A stretch of DNA of 64,000 nucleotides from an uncultured Clostridia bacterium (lineage in GTDB: Bacteria > Bacillota > Clostridia > TANB77 > CAG-508): assembly GCA_934141445.1 (NCBI GenBank), contig CAKPCF010000004.1, positions 1-64,000 on the forward strand. Reading direction: 5' to 3'. The notes under the pieces are model-generated. The model was not told the origin of the DNA, searched no databases, and saw only the letters and a list, made by a program, of their open reading frames with translations. The translations under genes and the position numbers were made by a program. Each line of letters starts with the position of its first letter. Position 1 is the stretch's first letter. Below are positions 16,475-24,628 of this stretch, in pieces.

Positions 16475-16837
16475 ATGGAAGAAAACATTGTAGCATGGAC
16501 ATTGCTGAATAGATTTGAGAAAGACTATAACTTGATATCTTCTTTTCAGCCTAAATTTGAAACTGTGCAAAACTCTGATGCCTTTCAGAAGTTGCTCGAT
16601 GAATGTGTCGGCTTTTTTGACTGTACCCTTCTAGGTAGAGTAGATAATGGTGTTTTTCCTATTAGCTACAGCCTAATATGTGGAGTTATCGACACAACTT
16701 CAGAAATTAGAGAGATTGATAAGGAAATTCCTTTTTCTCTTGATATTGCACGTGATGCTGTTGTTAATATGCTGTCTGCATTAACGCAAGCTTATCAAAA
16801 GGAGCTTGAAATCTTTAAAAGAAATAACAATCTTTAA
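16475..16837 (+). CDS. Unknown protein of 120 residues, tandem paralogue 1
   Basis: Start after TAAGGAGT inside the repeated leader. The protein has no membrane helix or signal peptide. It is paralogous to the next gene: SSFQPKFETVQNSDAFQKLL versus SSFHLQFGSVQNSDEFLDLL (about 22-41), a central FP-[IV]-S motif, and a C-terminal helix with YQKELEIFKRNN. Pattern suggests an alpha-helical soluble protein. No family is recognised. The codon style is that of the cassette group. The protein pair is far less similar than the leaders that precede them. Confidence 0.75.
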   Translation: MEENIVAWTLLNRFEKDYNLISSFQPKFETVQNSDAFQKLLDECVGFFDCTLLGRVDNGVFPISYSLICGVIDTTSEIREIDKEIPFSLDIARDAVVNMLSALTQAYQKELEIFKRNNNL

Positions 16838-16853
16838 AGACTTTACAACCAAA

Positions 16854-16927
16854 GTTCGAATATTCACCACTGCAAGAGTACAATAACTCTTGTTGCAAAT
16901 GGAGCATTTGCTCTAAGGAGTAAAACA
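16854..16927 (+). repeat. Leader repeat, copy 2 (structured 5' leader)
   Basis: Same length as copy 1, no gaps. Hairpin A is CAAGAGT with ACTCTTG. Relative to copy 1 an A-U pair became G-C, a U-G pair became U-A, and one loop base changed. It lies between the two paralogous genes, 17 bases past the first stop. Confidence 0.85.
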
Positions 16928-17293
16928 ATGGAAAAAGACATTAAGGAAATGTTGAAAACTTTCGAAGCAACCAATAGCTCTATCTCTTCTTTTCACCTTC
17001 AGTTCGGCTCTGTGCAAAACTCTGATGAGTTTCTAGATTTGCTCATCAAATGTGCAAATTTTCTAGATGACGATGTCAAAAAAGGCATAGATGAAAGCAT
17101 TTTTCCTGTAAGCAACTGTTTGGTCTGGGGGTTTAGTGATGTCATCAGTTACCTTATCCATGTAGATATCAATGTATATGAAAATTCTTATCCTCTTGAT
17201 ATCACTAGTGAGGCTATCGTCAACATGATGTTTGCTTTGCGTTGTTCCTATCAGAAAGAGCTGGAGGCTTTTAGAAAAGACAACAAAGCTTAA
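16928..17293 (+). CDS. Unknown protein of 121 residues, tandem paralogue 2
   Basis: Second member of the pair, with the same ribosome-binding site in its own copy of the leader. Shared features with paralogue 1 are VQNSDEF (about 31-37), FPVS in the middle, and PLDITSEAIVNMMFAL followed by YQKELEAFRKDN at the end. Predicted soluble and mostly helical. Function is unknown. Ends before a strong terminator, so the two genes form a two-gene unit from the promoter at 16301. A minus-strand frame opposite it is a shadow. Confidence 0.75.
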   Translation: MEKDIKEMLKTFEATNSSISSFHLQFGSVQNSDEFLDLLIKCANFLDDDVKKGIDESIFPVSNCLVWGFSDVISYLIHVDINVYENSYPLDITSEAIVNMMFALRCSYQKELEAFRKDNKA

Positions 17294-17337
17294 AAAACTC
17301 ACATCAATATTTCTTCTTTGTTTAAATCCTAGCAAAA

Positions 17338-17400
17338 AGTTGCCAGTTCGTGCAAGATTTAGCTGAAATTGCTAATCATTGCACAGCTGGCAACTTTTTT
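17338..17400 (+). terminator. Terminator of the tandem paralogue cassette
   Basis: AAGTTGCCAG pairs with CTGGCAACTT, with an inner TGCAA/TTGCA pair, followed by a run of six T. Confidence 0.9.
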
Positions 17401-17475
17401 ATTTATAAATCTTAAAACTAACAAATTCATCTTCAAGTCATTGTAAAACTAACATTGTAATAATACTATAGCATT

Positions 17476-18579
17476 TTAATTACTATAATACATTGTAGCT
17501 CCACCAATAATTTCACCAGTAGTAGCATCAACAAAATAGTTCCATATTCCTTCTGTATATCTTTTTACAACATCTTTATAATTGTCTTCATATTTTATTG
17601 TTACTACCCAAGCATTTCTTATTCTCTCATCTATTAGATAATATTTTCTTGCTTCACTTGGATAATCTACGGTTTGCATTGGCTTATAAAATTCTTCTTT
17701 ATTCAAACTTCTTTCATAAGCTTTAGTATTCATTTTTACAACTTCAAGTGTTGCATCAACAGAATCTATTTTATTGCTTTCTACATTTTCATCTTCCATT
17801 AAAGCTATTTTTATAGCCTCTTCTTTAGTAATTTTTATTTCGTTATTATCAAAAGATTCATTTTCTGTTCTAATATATTCAAATTTATTATCTTTTGCAT
17901 TTATTTCGATACATATATATTCATAAGGATTATATGTTTCATCATATTTTTTTAGATATTCAATACTAACATAGTTGCCCTCTTCTTCATCCTTTTCACT
18001 ATTTTTCTTAGCATCATATGATTTTATTTCTGTAATATCATAACCTGTTGTATCAATATCAAATTGTTTTAAATATTTATTTGCAACTTTTTTAGCCTCT
18101 TCTTTTGATATTTTTTCATCTTCATTTTGTGATTGCGTTTGATTATTCCAAATTTCAAAAAATTCGCCACTAAAACCATCTATAGATATAGAATAGTCAT
18201 CTTCTGTTTCAAATCTATACATAATTTTATCTGATTCTACATCTGCCTTATAGTTATCACTTCCTAGTATGTCGCTATTTAGCCCTGCTTTTTTTAGTTT
18301 CTTTATAGCAATTTCTTTTGCCTCTTCTTCTGATATATTAAATTTTTTATTTTCTTCTGTAATCTCAAAAGCTGGGTTTTCTATTTGTTTAGGTACTTTC
18401 CAAATTTTTTCTATTATTGTATTGCCGGCAAAGGCAACACCACTTATTGAAATTATAGTACACGCAACTAATCCTAATTTTTTAATACTGGTTACTTTGT
18501 TTGTTTTTTCATCTTCAGTACTATCCATTTTTGATATAGCTATTCTGAATTTTAGCTTTTCTTTTATATTGTCATTCAT
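17476..18579 (-). CDS. Membrane-anchored PepSY-repeat protein, probable anti-sigma factor
   Basis: 367 residues. A cytoplasmic start of about 32 residues is followed by one membrane helix (about 34-53, LGLVACTIISISGVAFAG) and a large outside part with at least three PepSY/YcdB-like units, each beginning with an EEAKEIAIKKLKKAGL-type helix (about 78, 157 and 252). The last unit ends in the typical VDATTGEIIGG. The ATG is two bases past the sigma factor stop and the ribosome-binding site lies inside the sigma gene, so translation is coupled. By position and layout it probably holds the sigma factor at the membrane, though its short cytoplasmic part has no recognised anti-sigma domain. Confidence 0.7.
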   Translation of the reverse strand: MNDNIKEKLKFRIAISKMDSTEDEKTNKVTSIKKLGLVACTIISISGVAFAGNTIIEKIWKVPKQIENPAFEITEENKKFNISEEEAKEIAIKKLKKAGLNSDILGSDNYKADVESDKIMYRFETEDDYSISIDGFSGEFFEIWNNQTQSQNEDEKISKEEAKKVANKYLKQFDIDTTGYDITEIKSYDAKKNSEKDEEEGNYVSIEYLKKYDETYNPYEYICIEINAKDNKFEYIRTENESFDNNEIKITKEEAIKIALMEDENVESNKIDSVDATLEVVKMNTKAYERSLNKEEFYKPMQTVDYPSEARKYYLIDERIRNAWVVTIKYEDNYKDVVKRYTEGIWNYFVDATTGEIIGGATMYYSN

Positions 18580-18580
18580 T

Positions 18581-19114
18581 TTATAGTACCTCCTCTTTTA
18601 AATACTTTCTTATCTTTTTTCTGGTTCTATGTAATTTAGTCTTTATATTAGACTCTGACAATCTTAACTCTTTAGCTATATCTTTAATCGAAATGTTTGA
18701 ATAATAAAACATATTAAATATTTTTAACTCATCTGGTTTTATGTTTTTTATTTTATTGCACACCTCTTCGATTTTTTCAATTTCTTCTAAATATGATTCA
18801 TAATAACTAAAGTCTAATGAATTTTCTATTTGTTCTAAATCTAGTGATAGTTTTCTTTTCTTAAGTTTTTCTTTTATTAGATTTCTAGTTATCCCTGAAA
18901 TGTATGCTGATAAGTTTTCGATTTTGTAACCTTCTTCATTTCTTTTCCATACTACAAAGAAAGTATCTAATAAAATTTCTTCTTTATCTTCATTAGATAG
19001 ATTGTTATATACAGTGTTTCTTATAATTGTATTTACATATGGAGAAAAATCATCTACTATTTTGTCTATGTCTAACTCTTCTCCTTTTACATATTTTTCT
19101 ATTTTACTTTCCAA
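18581..19114 (-). CDS. ECF-type RNA polymerase sigma factor
   Basis: 177 residues from a TTG start eight bases after AAAGGAG. Region 2 spans about 20-90 (ILLDTFFVVWKRNEEGYKIENLSAYISGITRNLIKEKLKKR) and region 4 about 115-170 with the helix-turn-helix NISIKDIAKELRLSESNIKTKLHRTRKKIRKYL. There is no region 1 or 3, as is usual for group IV sigma factors. It is the first gene of a pair with the PepSY membrane protein. The upstream GTAACC element fits autoregulation. Confidence 0.9.
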   Translation of the reverse strand: MESKIEKYVKGEELDIDKIVDDFSPYVNTIIRNTVYNNLSNEDKEEILLDTFFVVWKRNEEGYKIENLSAYISGITRNLIKEKLKKRKLSLDLEQIENSLDFSYYESYLEEIEKIEEVCNKIKNIKPDELKIFNMFYYSNISIKDIAKELRLSESNIKTKLHRTRKKIRKYLKEEVL

Positions 19115-19147
19115 TTTAGTAACTCCTTTATAAGATATCTTACACTT

Positions 19148-19177
19148 GTATAGTATTTAAAACATAAAAAAGGTTAC
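19148..19177 (-). promoter_or_regulatory. Putative ECF-type promoter of the sigma gene
   Basis: Minus-strand GTAACC (19172-19177), 18-bp spacer, CTATAC (19148-19153). AAC-containing -35 elements are typical of ECF promoters. Confidence 0.4.
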
Positions 19178-19183
19178 ACAATA

Positions 19184-19801
19184 TTATAATAAATTTAATT
19201 CTTTAATTGTTTCAATTACACTTGCTACATTATCTGGTTCAACTTTCTTTGATAAAATTCCTAGCTTATTTCCTGTTACTATATTCTTTTGGTTATCATC
19301 TATAAATAAACATTCATTAGCAGTTAAGTTATATTTTTCTAATAATATTTTATATATTCCTTCATAAGGTTTAACTTGATGTACTTGGTATGATAGTATA
19401 TATCCATCAACTAATTCAAATAATCCACTTCTTGCTACGTTTTCTGTCGTATACGAATTTATGTTTGATAATAAATAAACACTATATCCTTTGTTTTTTA
19501 GTTCTTTGATTAAATCTAAAATTTCCGTATTTACAAAAGCATAATTGTTGTAGTTATACCAAAAGTTTTTAATAAGTTCATCATTAGAATGATTTGTTCT
19601 ATCAGATACAATATCTATTGCCTCTTCTCTTGATATATATCCTGTATCTATTAGTGCATATTCTAACCATTCTGGTGACTTTATTATATTTTCCATAATA
19701 AATTTTTGTTCTTCTTGGCTATCTGTAAATTTCTTTAAAACCTCTTCTACATTAAAATTTAAAATTACATTTCCTATATCAAATATTACATTTTTAATCA
19801 T
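19184..19801 (-). CDS. HAD-superfamily hydrolase (subfamily IA)
   Basis: 205 residues. Motif I FDIGNVILNF (about 7-16) has the first Asp but Gly-Asn in place of the second acidic position, as in the YihX-like IA branch. Motif II is LLSNINSY, motif III Lys in HQVKPYEGIYKILLEKY, motif IV FIDDNQKN. The cap is a helical C1 type. Such enzymes remove phosphate from small sugar phosphates or nucleotides; substrate unknown. Lies between the ECF operon and tag, with 44 bases to tag, and could be co-transcribed with tag and the hydrolase upstream. Confidence 0.85.
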   Translation of the reverse strand: MIKNVIFDIGNVILNFNVEEVLKKFTDSQEEQKFIMENIIKSPEWLEYALIDTGYISREEAIDIVSDRTNHSNDELIKNFWYNYNNYAFVNTEILDLIKELKNKGYSVYLLSNINSYTTENVARSGLFELVDGYILSYQVHQVKPYEGIYKILLEKYNLTANECLFIDDNQKNIVTGNKLGILSKKVEPDNVASVIETIKELNLL

Positions 19802-19845
19802 TTTCTTTCTCCTTTTGATTATTAAATTATACCAGTTGTATTATA

Positions 19846-20391
19846 TCATAAGACATATTTGTATAAAAAACACTCTTTATCATGTGAATATATAACACCA
19901 ATTGCTTGCAAATATGAATATATAATTGTACTTCCAACAAACTTCATGCCTCTTCTTTGCAAATCTTTTGAAATAGAATCAGATAATTCATTCGTAGTTT
20001 TATCTATTTCATATATTGTTTGCTCTTTAGTAAATGTTCTTAAATAATTGTAAAAGCTTCCATATTCTTCTTGTATTGCTTTAAATATTTTGCTATTAGT
20101 TATAGTAGCTTTTATTTTTAATTTGTTTCTTATAATTTTCTTATTTTCTAATAGTTCTTGTATCTTTTCTTCATTATAAGAACAAATTTTCTCTATATCA
20201 AAATTATCAAACGCAATTCTAAAATCATCTCGTTTATTAAGCACGCATTCCCAAGATAGTCCAGCTTGAAATGATTCGAGTATTAACATTTCATATAAAT
20301 ATTTTTCATCAAAATTTTGTTTGCACCATTCATTGTCATGATATTCTATATATTTTTTATTCTTCAAATTACACCATTTGCATCTTGTCAT
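19846..20391 (-). CDS. tag: DNA-3-methyladenine glycosylase I
   Basis: 181 residues. Family hallmarks are all visible: N-terminal MTRCKWCNLKNKKYIEYHDNEW with the zinc Cys and His, the ESFQAGLSWECVLNKRDDFR helix, GMKFVGSTIIYSYLQAIG, and the C-terminal His and Cys in SHDKECF that complete the zinc site. It removes 3-methyladenine from alkylated DNA. Typical length. Start has a weak AGGAG box. Confidence 0.95.
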   Translation of the reverse strand: MTRCKWCNLKNKKYIEYHDNEWCKQNFDEKYLYEMLILESFQAGLSWECVLNKRDDFRIAFDNFDIEKICSYNEEKIQELLENKKIIRNKLKIKATITNSKIFKAIQEEYGSFYNYLRTFTKEQTIYEIDKTTNELSDSISKDLQRRGMKFVGSTIIYSYLQAIGVIYSHDKECFLYKYVL

Positions 20392-20412
20392 TATTACTAC
20401 TCCTAAAAGCTA

Positions 20413-21315
20413 TTATTCTTTTATAAAGTTTAGTATGTCTTCAAAAATTTGTTTGTGTTCAGTTTCATTTAGTAGTTCATGTCTTAAATCTTGATATATT
20501 TTATGTTGTGATTTAGTATATCCTATTTTATTTAAAAATTTTTCTAATTCATCAAACTTTTTTGTACCTTGAATTACTGGATCTTTTTCTCCTGCAATTA
20601 GAAAAATCTTTAATTTTTTATTTTTCATTTTATATAAATTTGCTTTAAAAGCTCTGTCTAATAGCTTGTATAAGTTAATAAAACCATTCGTTGTAAATAT
20701 AAAGCCGCATAATTCATCAGAATTATAATTTTCAACATTACTATAATTTTTTGAAAGCCATTCGTTATCGTTTGTATATCCTTTATTATAAGATTTAAAA
20801 GTTAAATTATTTAAAACTTTGTTTGCTTTTTTATTTAGACCAAAATATTTAAAGGAATATGCAATTGCAATTGCAAACTTTGTAAATGGATTTTTTGTAG
20901 GTGGTCCACACAATATAAGTTTTTCTATTTCATTATCATATTTTTGTATATAACCTCTTGCAACTAATGTACCCATACTATGACTAAATAAATATACTGG
21001 ATAATTACTATATTTTTCTTTTATATAATTAGTTACATCATGTAAATCATTTACTATGAAATCCGTATTTTCTGTATAAAAGTATCCTAAATCTTCTGTG
21101 CTTTTAACACTATTTCCATGACCTCTATGGTCATTTATTATACAAATATATCCATTGTCTGCTAGATATTCCATAAATTCAAAATATCTTTCTTTATATT
21201 CAGACATACCATGTGAAATTTGTACAATTCCATTTATTTTATCTTTTGGAATTGCATAAGCTATTTCTATTGGTAATCCATCACTACTAGATTCTATTAT
21301 TTCTTTTTCTATCAT
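20413..21315 (-). CDS. Alpha/beta hydrolase, monoacylglycerol lipase / lysophospholipase type
   Basis: 300 residues. The nucleophile elbow is FSHSMGTLVARG (Ser near residue 112), the oxyanion HGMSEYKERY lies near the start, the acid is in IAGEKDPVIQG and the catalytic His in DLRHELLNE. This is the Hydrolase_4 (serine aminopeptidase S33-like) family, which hydrolyses monoacylglycerols or lysophospholipids. No signal peptide, so cytoplasmic. It is the upstream gene of the tag/HAD stretch (22 bases before tag). Confidence 0.85.
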   Translation of the reverse strand: MIEKEIIESSSDGLPIEIAYAIPKDKINGIVQISHGMSEYKERYFEFMEYLADNGYICIINDHRGHGNSVKSTEDLGYFYTENTDFIVNDLHDVTNYIKEKYSNYPVYLFSHSMGTLVARGYIQKYDNEIEKLILCGPPTKNPFTKFAIAIAYSFKYFGLNKKANKVLNNLTFKSYNKGYTNDNEWLSKNYSNVENYNSDELCGFIFTTNGFINLYKLLDRAFKANLYKMKNKKLKIFLIAGEKDPVIQGTKKFDELEKFLNKIGYTKSQHKIYQDLRHELLNETEHKQIFEDILNFIKE

Positions 21316-21395
21316 ACAACCTCACTACAATATTATTTTTATAGAACAGATTATAACATATTCAAAATATTTTTCAACTAATGTCTCATATAAAT

Positions 21396-21432
21396 GCCGA
21401 AGAGAGAGTTACAATCGTCCCTCTCTCTTGGC
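21396..21432 (-). terminator. Terminator of the 60-residue cassette gene
   Basis: Minus-strand CCAAGAGAGAG pairs with CTCTCTCTTCGG across a loop. The following T run is weak. Confidence 0.75.
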
Positions 21433-21438
21433 TTTTCT

Positions 21439-21621
21439 TTACCTCACCGTCTTTGCTGCCTCCATCAGTGCCTTGCTCTGCACAATGTACCACCGACCGT
21501 TGTCGTAGTAAGTAGTGATGCCAGGCAGGTTCTGATAAAAGGCTCGCAGTGTGTCGTACGCATCAGACTTATGGACAAAACCGAAGGCGTCTACGAGGAT
21601 AAAGTTTTTAGTGTCGATCAT
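21439..21621 (-). CDS. Small protein of 60 residues, function unknown (cassette)
   Basis: ATG after AAAGGAACGACAACATT. The product starts MIDTKNFILVDAFGFVHKSD, then DTLRAFYQNLPGITTYYDNGRWYIV and a helical end. It reads like a small mixed alpha/beta domain. No family is recognised. Codon use is GC-rich for this window and one in-frame CGG is present (NGRWY). It has its own promoter and hairpin terminator and stands between convergently placed native units, as do the other cassettes. An overlapping plus-strand frame is a shadow. Confidence 0.7.
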   Translation of the reverse strand: MIDTKNFILVDAFGFVHKSDAYDTLRAFYQNLPGITTYYDNGRWYIVQSKALMEAAKTVR

Positions 21622-21687
21622 AATGTTGTCGTTCCTTTCTGTAAAACAGGTTGTCGTTCGAACAGATTTATAATTAAATCTACCATA

Positions 21688-21716
21688 ATTATAGCACTTT
21701 TGGAAGATTTTTTCAA
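21688..21716 (-). promoter_or_regulatory. Promoter of the 60-residue cassette gene
   Basis: Minus-strand TTGAAA (21711-21716), 17-bp spacer, TATAAT (21688-21693). Confidence 0.85.
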
Positions 21717-21818
21717 CTGGCTAGTCTTCATAAGAAAATCTTAATATAATTTTAAGTAATTCTTAAAACTTAATCTTCAATTTAGTTTTATAATGTTAGC
21801 AATAAGGAGGAGTATTAA

Positions 21819-22529
21819 ATGAAGAAAAAGAAGAAAAAAATAAGATGGTTACTTCTAATAATTATCATAATATATATTATTTTTCAAAATGATGCTTTTA
21901 ATATTTTTTCAGAATATAAAACGATAAAAGAAGACAAAAATAAAAATTATGCAGGAATTGGTCAACAAAAAGTAAAAAATCAGGATGGATATTTTACTAC
22001 CTTTACAACTATTGATGATCATAAAAAAACATATATTGAATATAAACAAAATAATGCTTCTTGGAGTAATAATTCATACTGGGGCGGAACAATGGAAGAA
22101 AACGGCTGTGGAATAACAGCACTTGCAATTATTTTAAGTGGCTACAATAAAACTCACTCTCCTGAAGATCTTAGACAAAAATATTATCCTGTACTAAAAT
22201 ATGATTCTCTTTCAAAAGAATTATCTGATACATATAATATTGAAAATTCAGATTTTTATTATAACAATACATATTTTACACAAGAAAAATTGCAAGAACA
22301 TTTAAAAACTAATAGACCTGTTTTGATTTGTGTATGGAGCAAACATTATAGTAATCGTTGGACATCTGCCTCACATTATATGGTTTTACTAGCTACTGAT
22401 GATAATAATATGGTATATGTTTCAAATCCTAATGGTGGAGAAAATGATTTCAAAAGTTCAGGATGGTATAATTTCCAAGAAATAATTCCTTATATTGCTA
22501 AAGTTTTATACATAGAAAGTTATAATTAA
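21819..22529 (+). CDS. C39-like cysteine peptidase, membrane-anchored or secreted
   Basis: 236 residues. Six lysines, one membrane helix (about 10-26), then an outside domain of the peptidase C39_2 type: catalytic Cys in ENGCGITALAIILSGY (about 97), His in SHYMVLLA and Asn/Asp-equivalent in YVSNPNGG. Related proteins cut peptides outside the cell or hydrolyse bacteriocin leaders. Plus strand, strong AAGGAGG box, TATAAT -10 at 21789-21794 and own terminator. The neighbouring Bce module is convergent, so joint regulation is not evident. Confidence 0.85.
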   Translation: MKKKKKKIRWLLLIIIIIYIIFQNDAFNIFSEYKTIKEDKNKNYAGIGQQKVKNQDGYFTTFTTIDDHKKTYIEYKQNNASWSNNSYWGGTMEENGCGITALAIILSGYNKTHSPEDLRQKYYPVLKYDSLSKELSDTYNIENSDFYYNNTYFTQEKLQEHLKTNRPVLICVWSKHYSNRWTSASHYMVLLATDDNNMVYVSNPNGGENDFKSSGWYNFQEIIPYIAKVLYIESYN

Positions 22530-22557
22530 AGAGCTACTTCAAAATAGTAGCTCTTTA
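22528..22557 (+). terminator. Terminator of the C39-like peptidase
   Basis: AAAGAGCTACT pairs perfectly with AGTAGCTCTTT across a short loop; it starts inside the stop codon. Confidence 0.9.
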
Positions 22558-22576
22558 GTTTAAATATAAATACAAA

Positions 22577-24628
22577 TTATTTTTCCTTAATAATATTTTT
22601 ACTACAAATATAAGTTACTAAGAAATATCCACCATATATTGCTATTATAAATACTGCTGTTACAATTATTGATTGTAATAGCTTTTCATTACCAAAAGCA
22701 CTTAATATGAAATTGCACAATTTTATACCAAATATAGAATGAATAATTGCCACTAGAAGAGGAAACATAAAGAATATTCCTATTTGTCTAAATAATGCTT
22801 TATTTATCATTTTTTCATCTACACCAATTTTTCTTAACATTTTAAACTTTTCTACATTATCACTAGATTCAGATAATTCTTTAAGTGCTAAAATTGCTGC
22901 ACAAGATATTAAGAAAATAATTCCTAAATAAAGTCCTATAAATGTTGCCATACCACCTAAACCCAAACTTGCTTCTGCAATATATGTTCTTGTTCTAGCT
23001 TCTAATGTAGTACTACTTACATATTCTTCTTTATCTATTGCCTGTATCTTGGCATCAATTTTCCTTTTTTGTTCAGTGTTATTAGCTTTATAATTAGCAA
23101 TCATTATTTCGTTTTCTTTTTTCAATCCAACAATTGCGTCATCAGGAACAACAAAAAATCCAAAATTTGCATAACTAGCATTCATGCTATAAAAGCCATT
23201 TTTACAACTTGAATACTTTGGACTATATTCTTTATTATTTATTGTTATTTTTGTTCCTAATTTTAAACCTTCATCTCTTATTTCACTCCATTCTTTATAA
23301 TTAGAAACTATAATATATTCATCATTGTCTAAAGAATATTCTTCCAAGTTAAATATTTTTGCTATTTTATTATAATCGCTTATTCTTATTAAAGTTTCTA
23401 CACTATCATACATTAAAAATGGATATTTTTCTTTAGATATTTCGTAATAGTCTCCTAAAGTATCTCTTACCTTTAAATCACTTTGTACATAAATATTAAA
23501 TTTTACTATATCTTTAAGATTTTCATTTATATCAAATTTTAATTTATCTAAAGTTTCTTCCAAACCAATTTTCGAATCTTTTTTCTCTTGCTCAGAATAT
23601 TTACTATTATCATCTGGGATATTTGATTTTTTAGTGAATTCTATATCAGCTGGTGCCAATGTATTCAAATTGTTAGTCATAGAGTTTTTTAATGATAAAG
23701 CACTTGATAATACACATATTGTTATAAAAAGCATAAGACATATTACAGTCATAGAAAAAGCCATTGTATTTATCTTGCTTGAAAACTGCCTTAAAGTAAA
23801 ACTATTTAATCCTTTATAATATGTGTTTTTCATACTCATAAATATTTTTAGCAATAATCCAGATAAAGACCAAAAAATCAAAAATGTTGATATAGCTCCT
23901 ATAGCAATAGGAATAAAAATATTATTTGCATTTGATAATTTATCAATTCCACCAGTAACTTGATAATATGCATATCCTAAAGCTATACAAGAGGCAATAA
24001 ATATGATTGTACATAGCCAAGGATTTTTTAATTTTATTTGTTCTGATTTTTTACTAGAATGTAATAAATCAATCAACTTGCATTTACTGATATTTATTGT
24101 ATTAAATATCATAACAATAAAATACATAATACCAAAATATATTAAAGTCTTTATACATGCTGTTTTAGAAAATATAAATTGAAACTTTGTTAAATCTGCT
24201 TCAAACATATTTGCAACTAATATACTCATTAGTTGTGACAATAAAAATCCCACACCTAAGCCAACTACTAATGACATAATTCCTATTATCAGAGTTTCAA
24301 AAAATAATATCAATGATATTTTTCTTTTACTCATTCCAAGTGTTAGATATATGCCAAATTCTTTATTTCTTCTTTTTATTAAAAACCTACTTGCATATAT
24401 AATTAAAAATGCAAGTATAAATGATACAAACACACTAATATCAGATAGTATATTTGTCATAAGTTTTATTATCTCATATGTAGAAGAGGATACATTCATC
24501 ATAACTGTTTGATCGTCTATTGCATTAAATATATAAAAAATTGCAACACCAAGTATTAGAGTAAAAAAATAGATGGCATAATCTTTTATACTCTTACTTA
24601 TGTTTTTTAATGACAATTTAAAGAGCAT
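22577..24628 (-). CDS. BceB/FtsX-type ABC transporter permease
   Basis: 683 residues with about ten membrane helices. Helices 2-4 hold an FtsX domain, and a large outside domain of roughly 200 residues lies between helices 7 and 8 (about 330-555), the layout of BceB-type permeases. A second FtsX domain closes the protein. The start overlaps the ATPase gene by 11 bases. In known systems the complex frees lipid-cycle intermediates from peptide antibiotics such as bacitracin and also acts as the sensor for the partner kinase. Substrate here is unknown. Confidence 0.9.
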   Translation of the reverse strand: MLFKLSLKNISKSIKDYAIYFFTLILGVAIFYIFNAIDDQTVMMNVSSSTYEIIKLMTNILSDISVFVSFILAFLIIYASRFLIKRRNKEFGIYLTLGMSKRKISLILFFETLIIGIMSLVVGLGVGFLLSQLMSILVANMFEADLTKFQFIFSKTACIKTLIYFGIMYFIVMIFNTINISKCKLIDLLHSSKKSEQIKLKNPWLCTIIFIASCIALGYAYYQVTGGIDKLSNANNIFIPIAIGAISTFLIFWSLSGLLLKIFMSMKNTYYKGLNSFTLRQFSSKINTMAFSMTVICLMLFITICVLSSALSLKNSMTNNLNTLAPADIEFTKKSNIPDDNSKYSEQEKKDSKIGLEETLDKLKFDINENLKDIVKFNIYVQSDLKVRDTLGDYYEISKEKYPFLMYDSVETLIRISDYNKIAKIFNLEEYSLDNDEYIIVSNYKEWSEIRDEGLKLGTKITINNKEYSPKYSSCKNGFYSMNASYANFGFFVVPDDAIVGLKKENEIMIANYKANNTEQKRKIDAKIQAIDKEEYVSSTTLEARTRTYIAEASLGLGGMATFIGLYLGIIFLISCAAILALKELSESSDNVEKFKMLRKIGVDEKMINKALFRQIGIFFMFPLLVAIIHSIFGIKLCNFILSAFGNEKLLQSIIVTAVFIIAIYGGYFLVTYICSKNIIKEK

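Noticed and set aside
21370..21718. A 10-bp direct repeat TTTTTCAACT flanking the 60-residue cassette
   Set aside because: Short and T-rich, and the right copy overlaps the -35 element. Matches of this length are expected by chance in this sequence.
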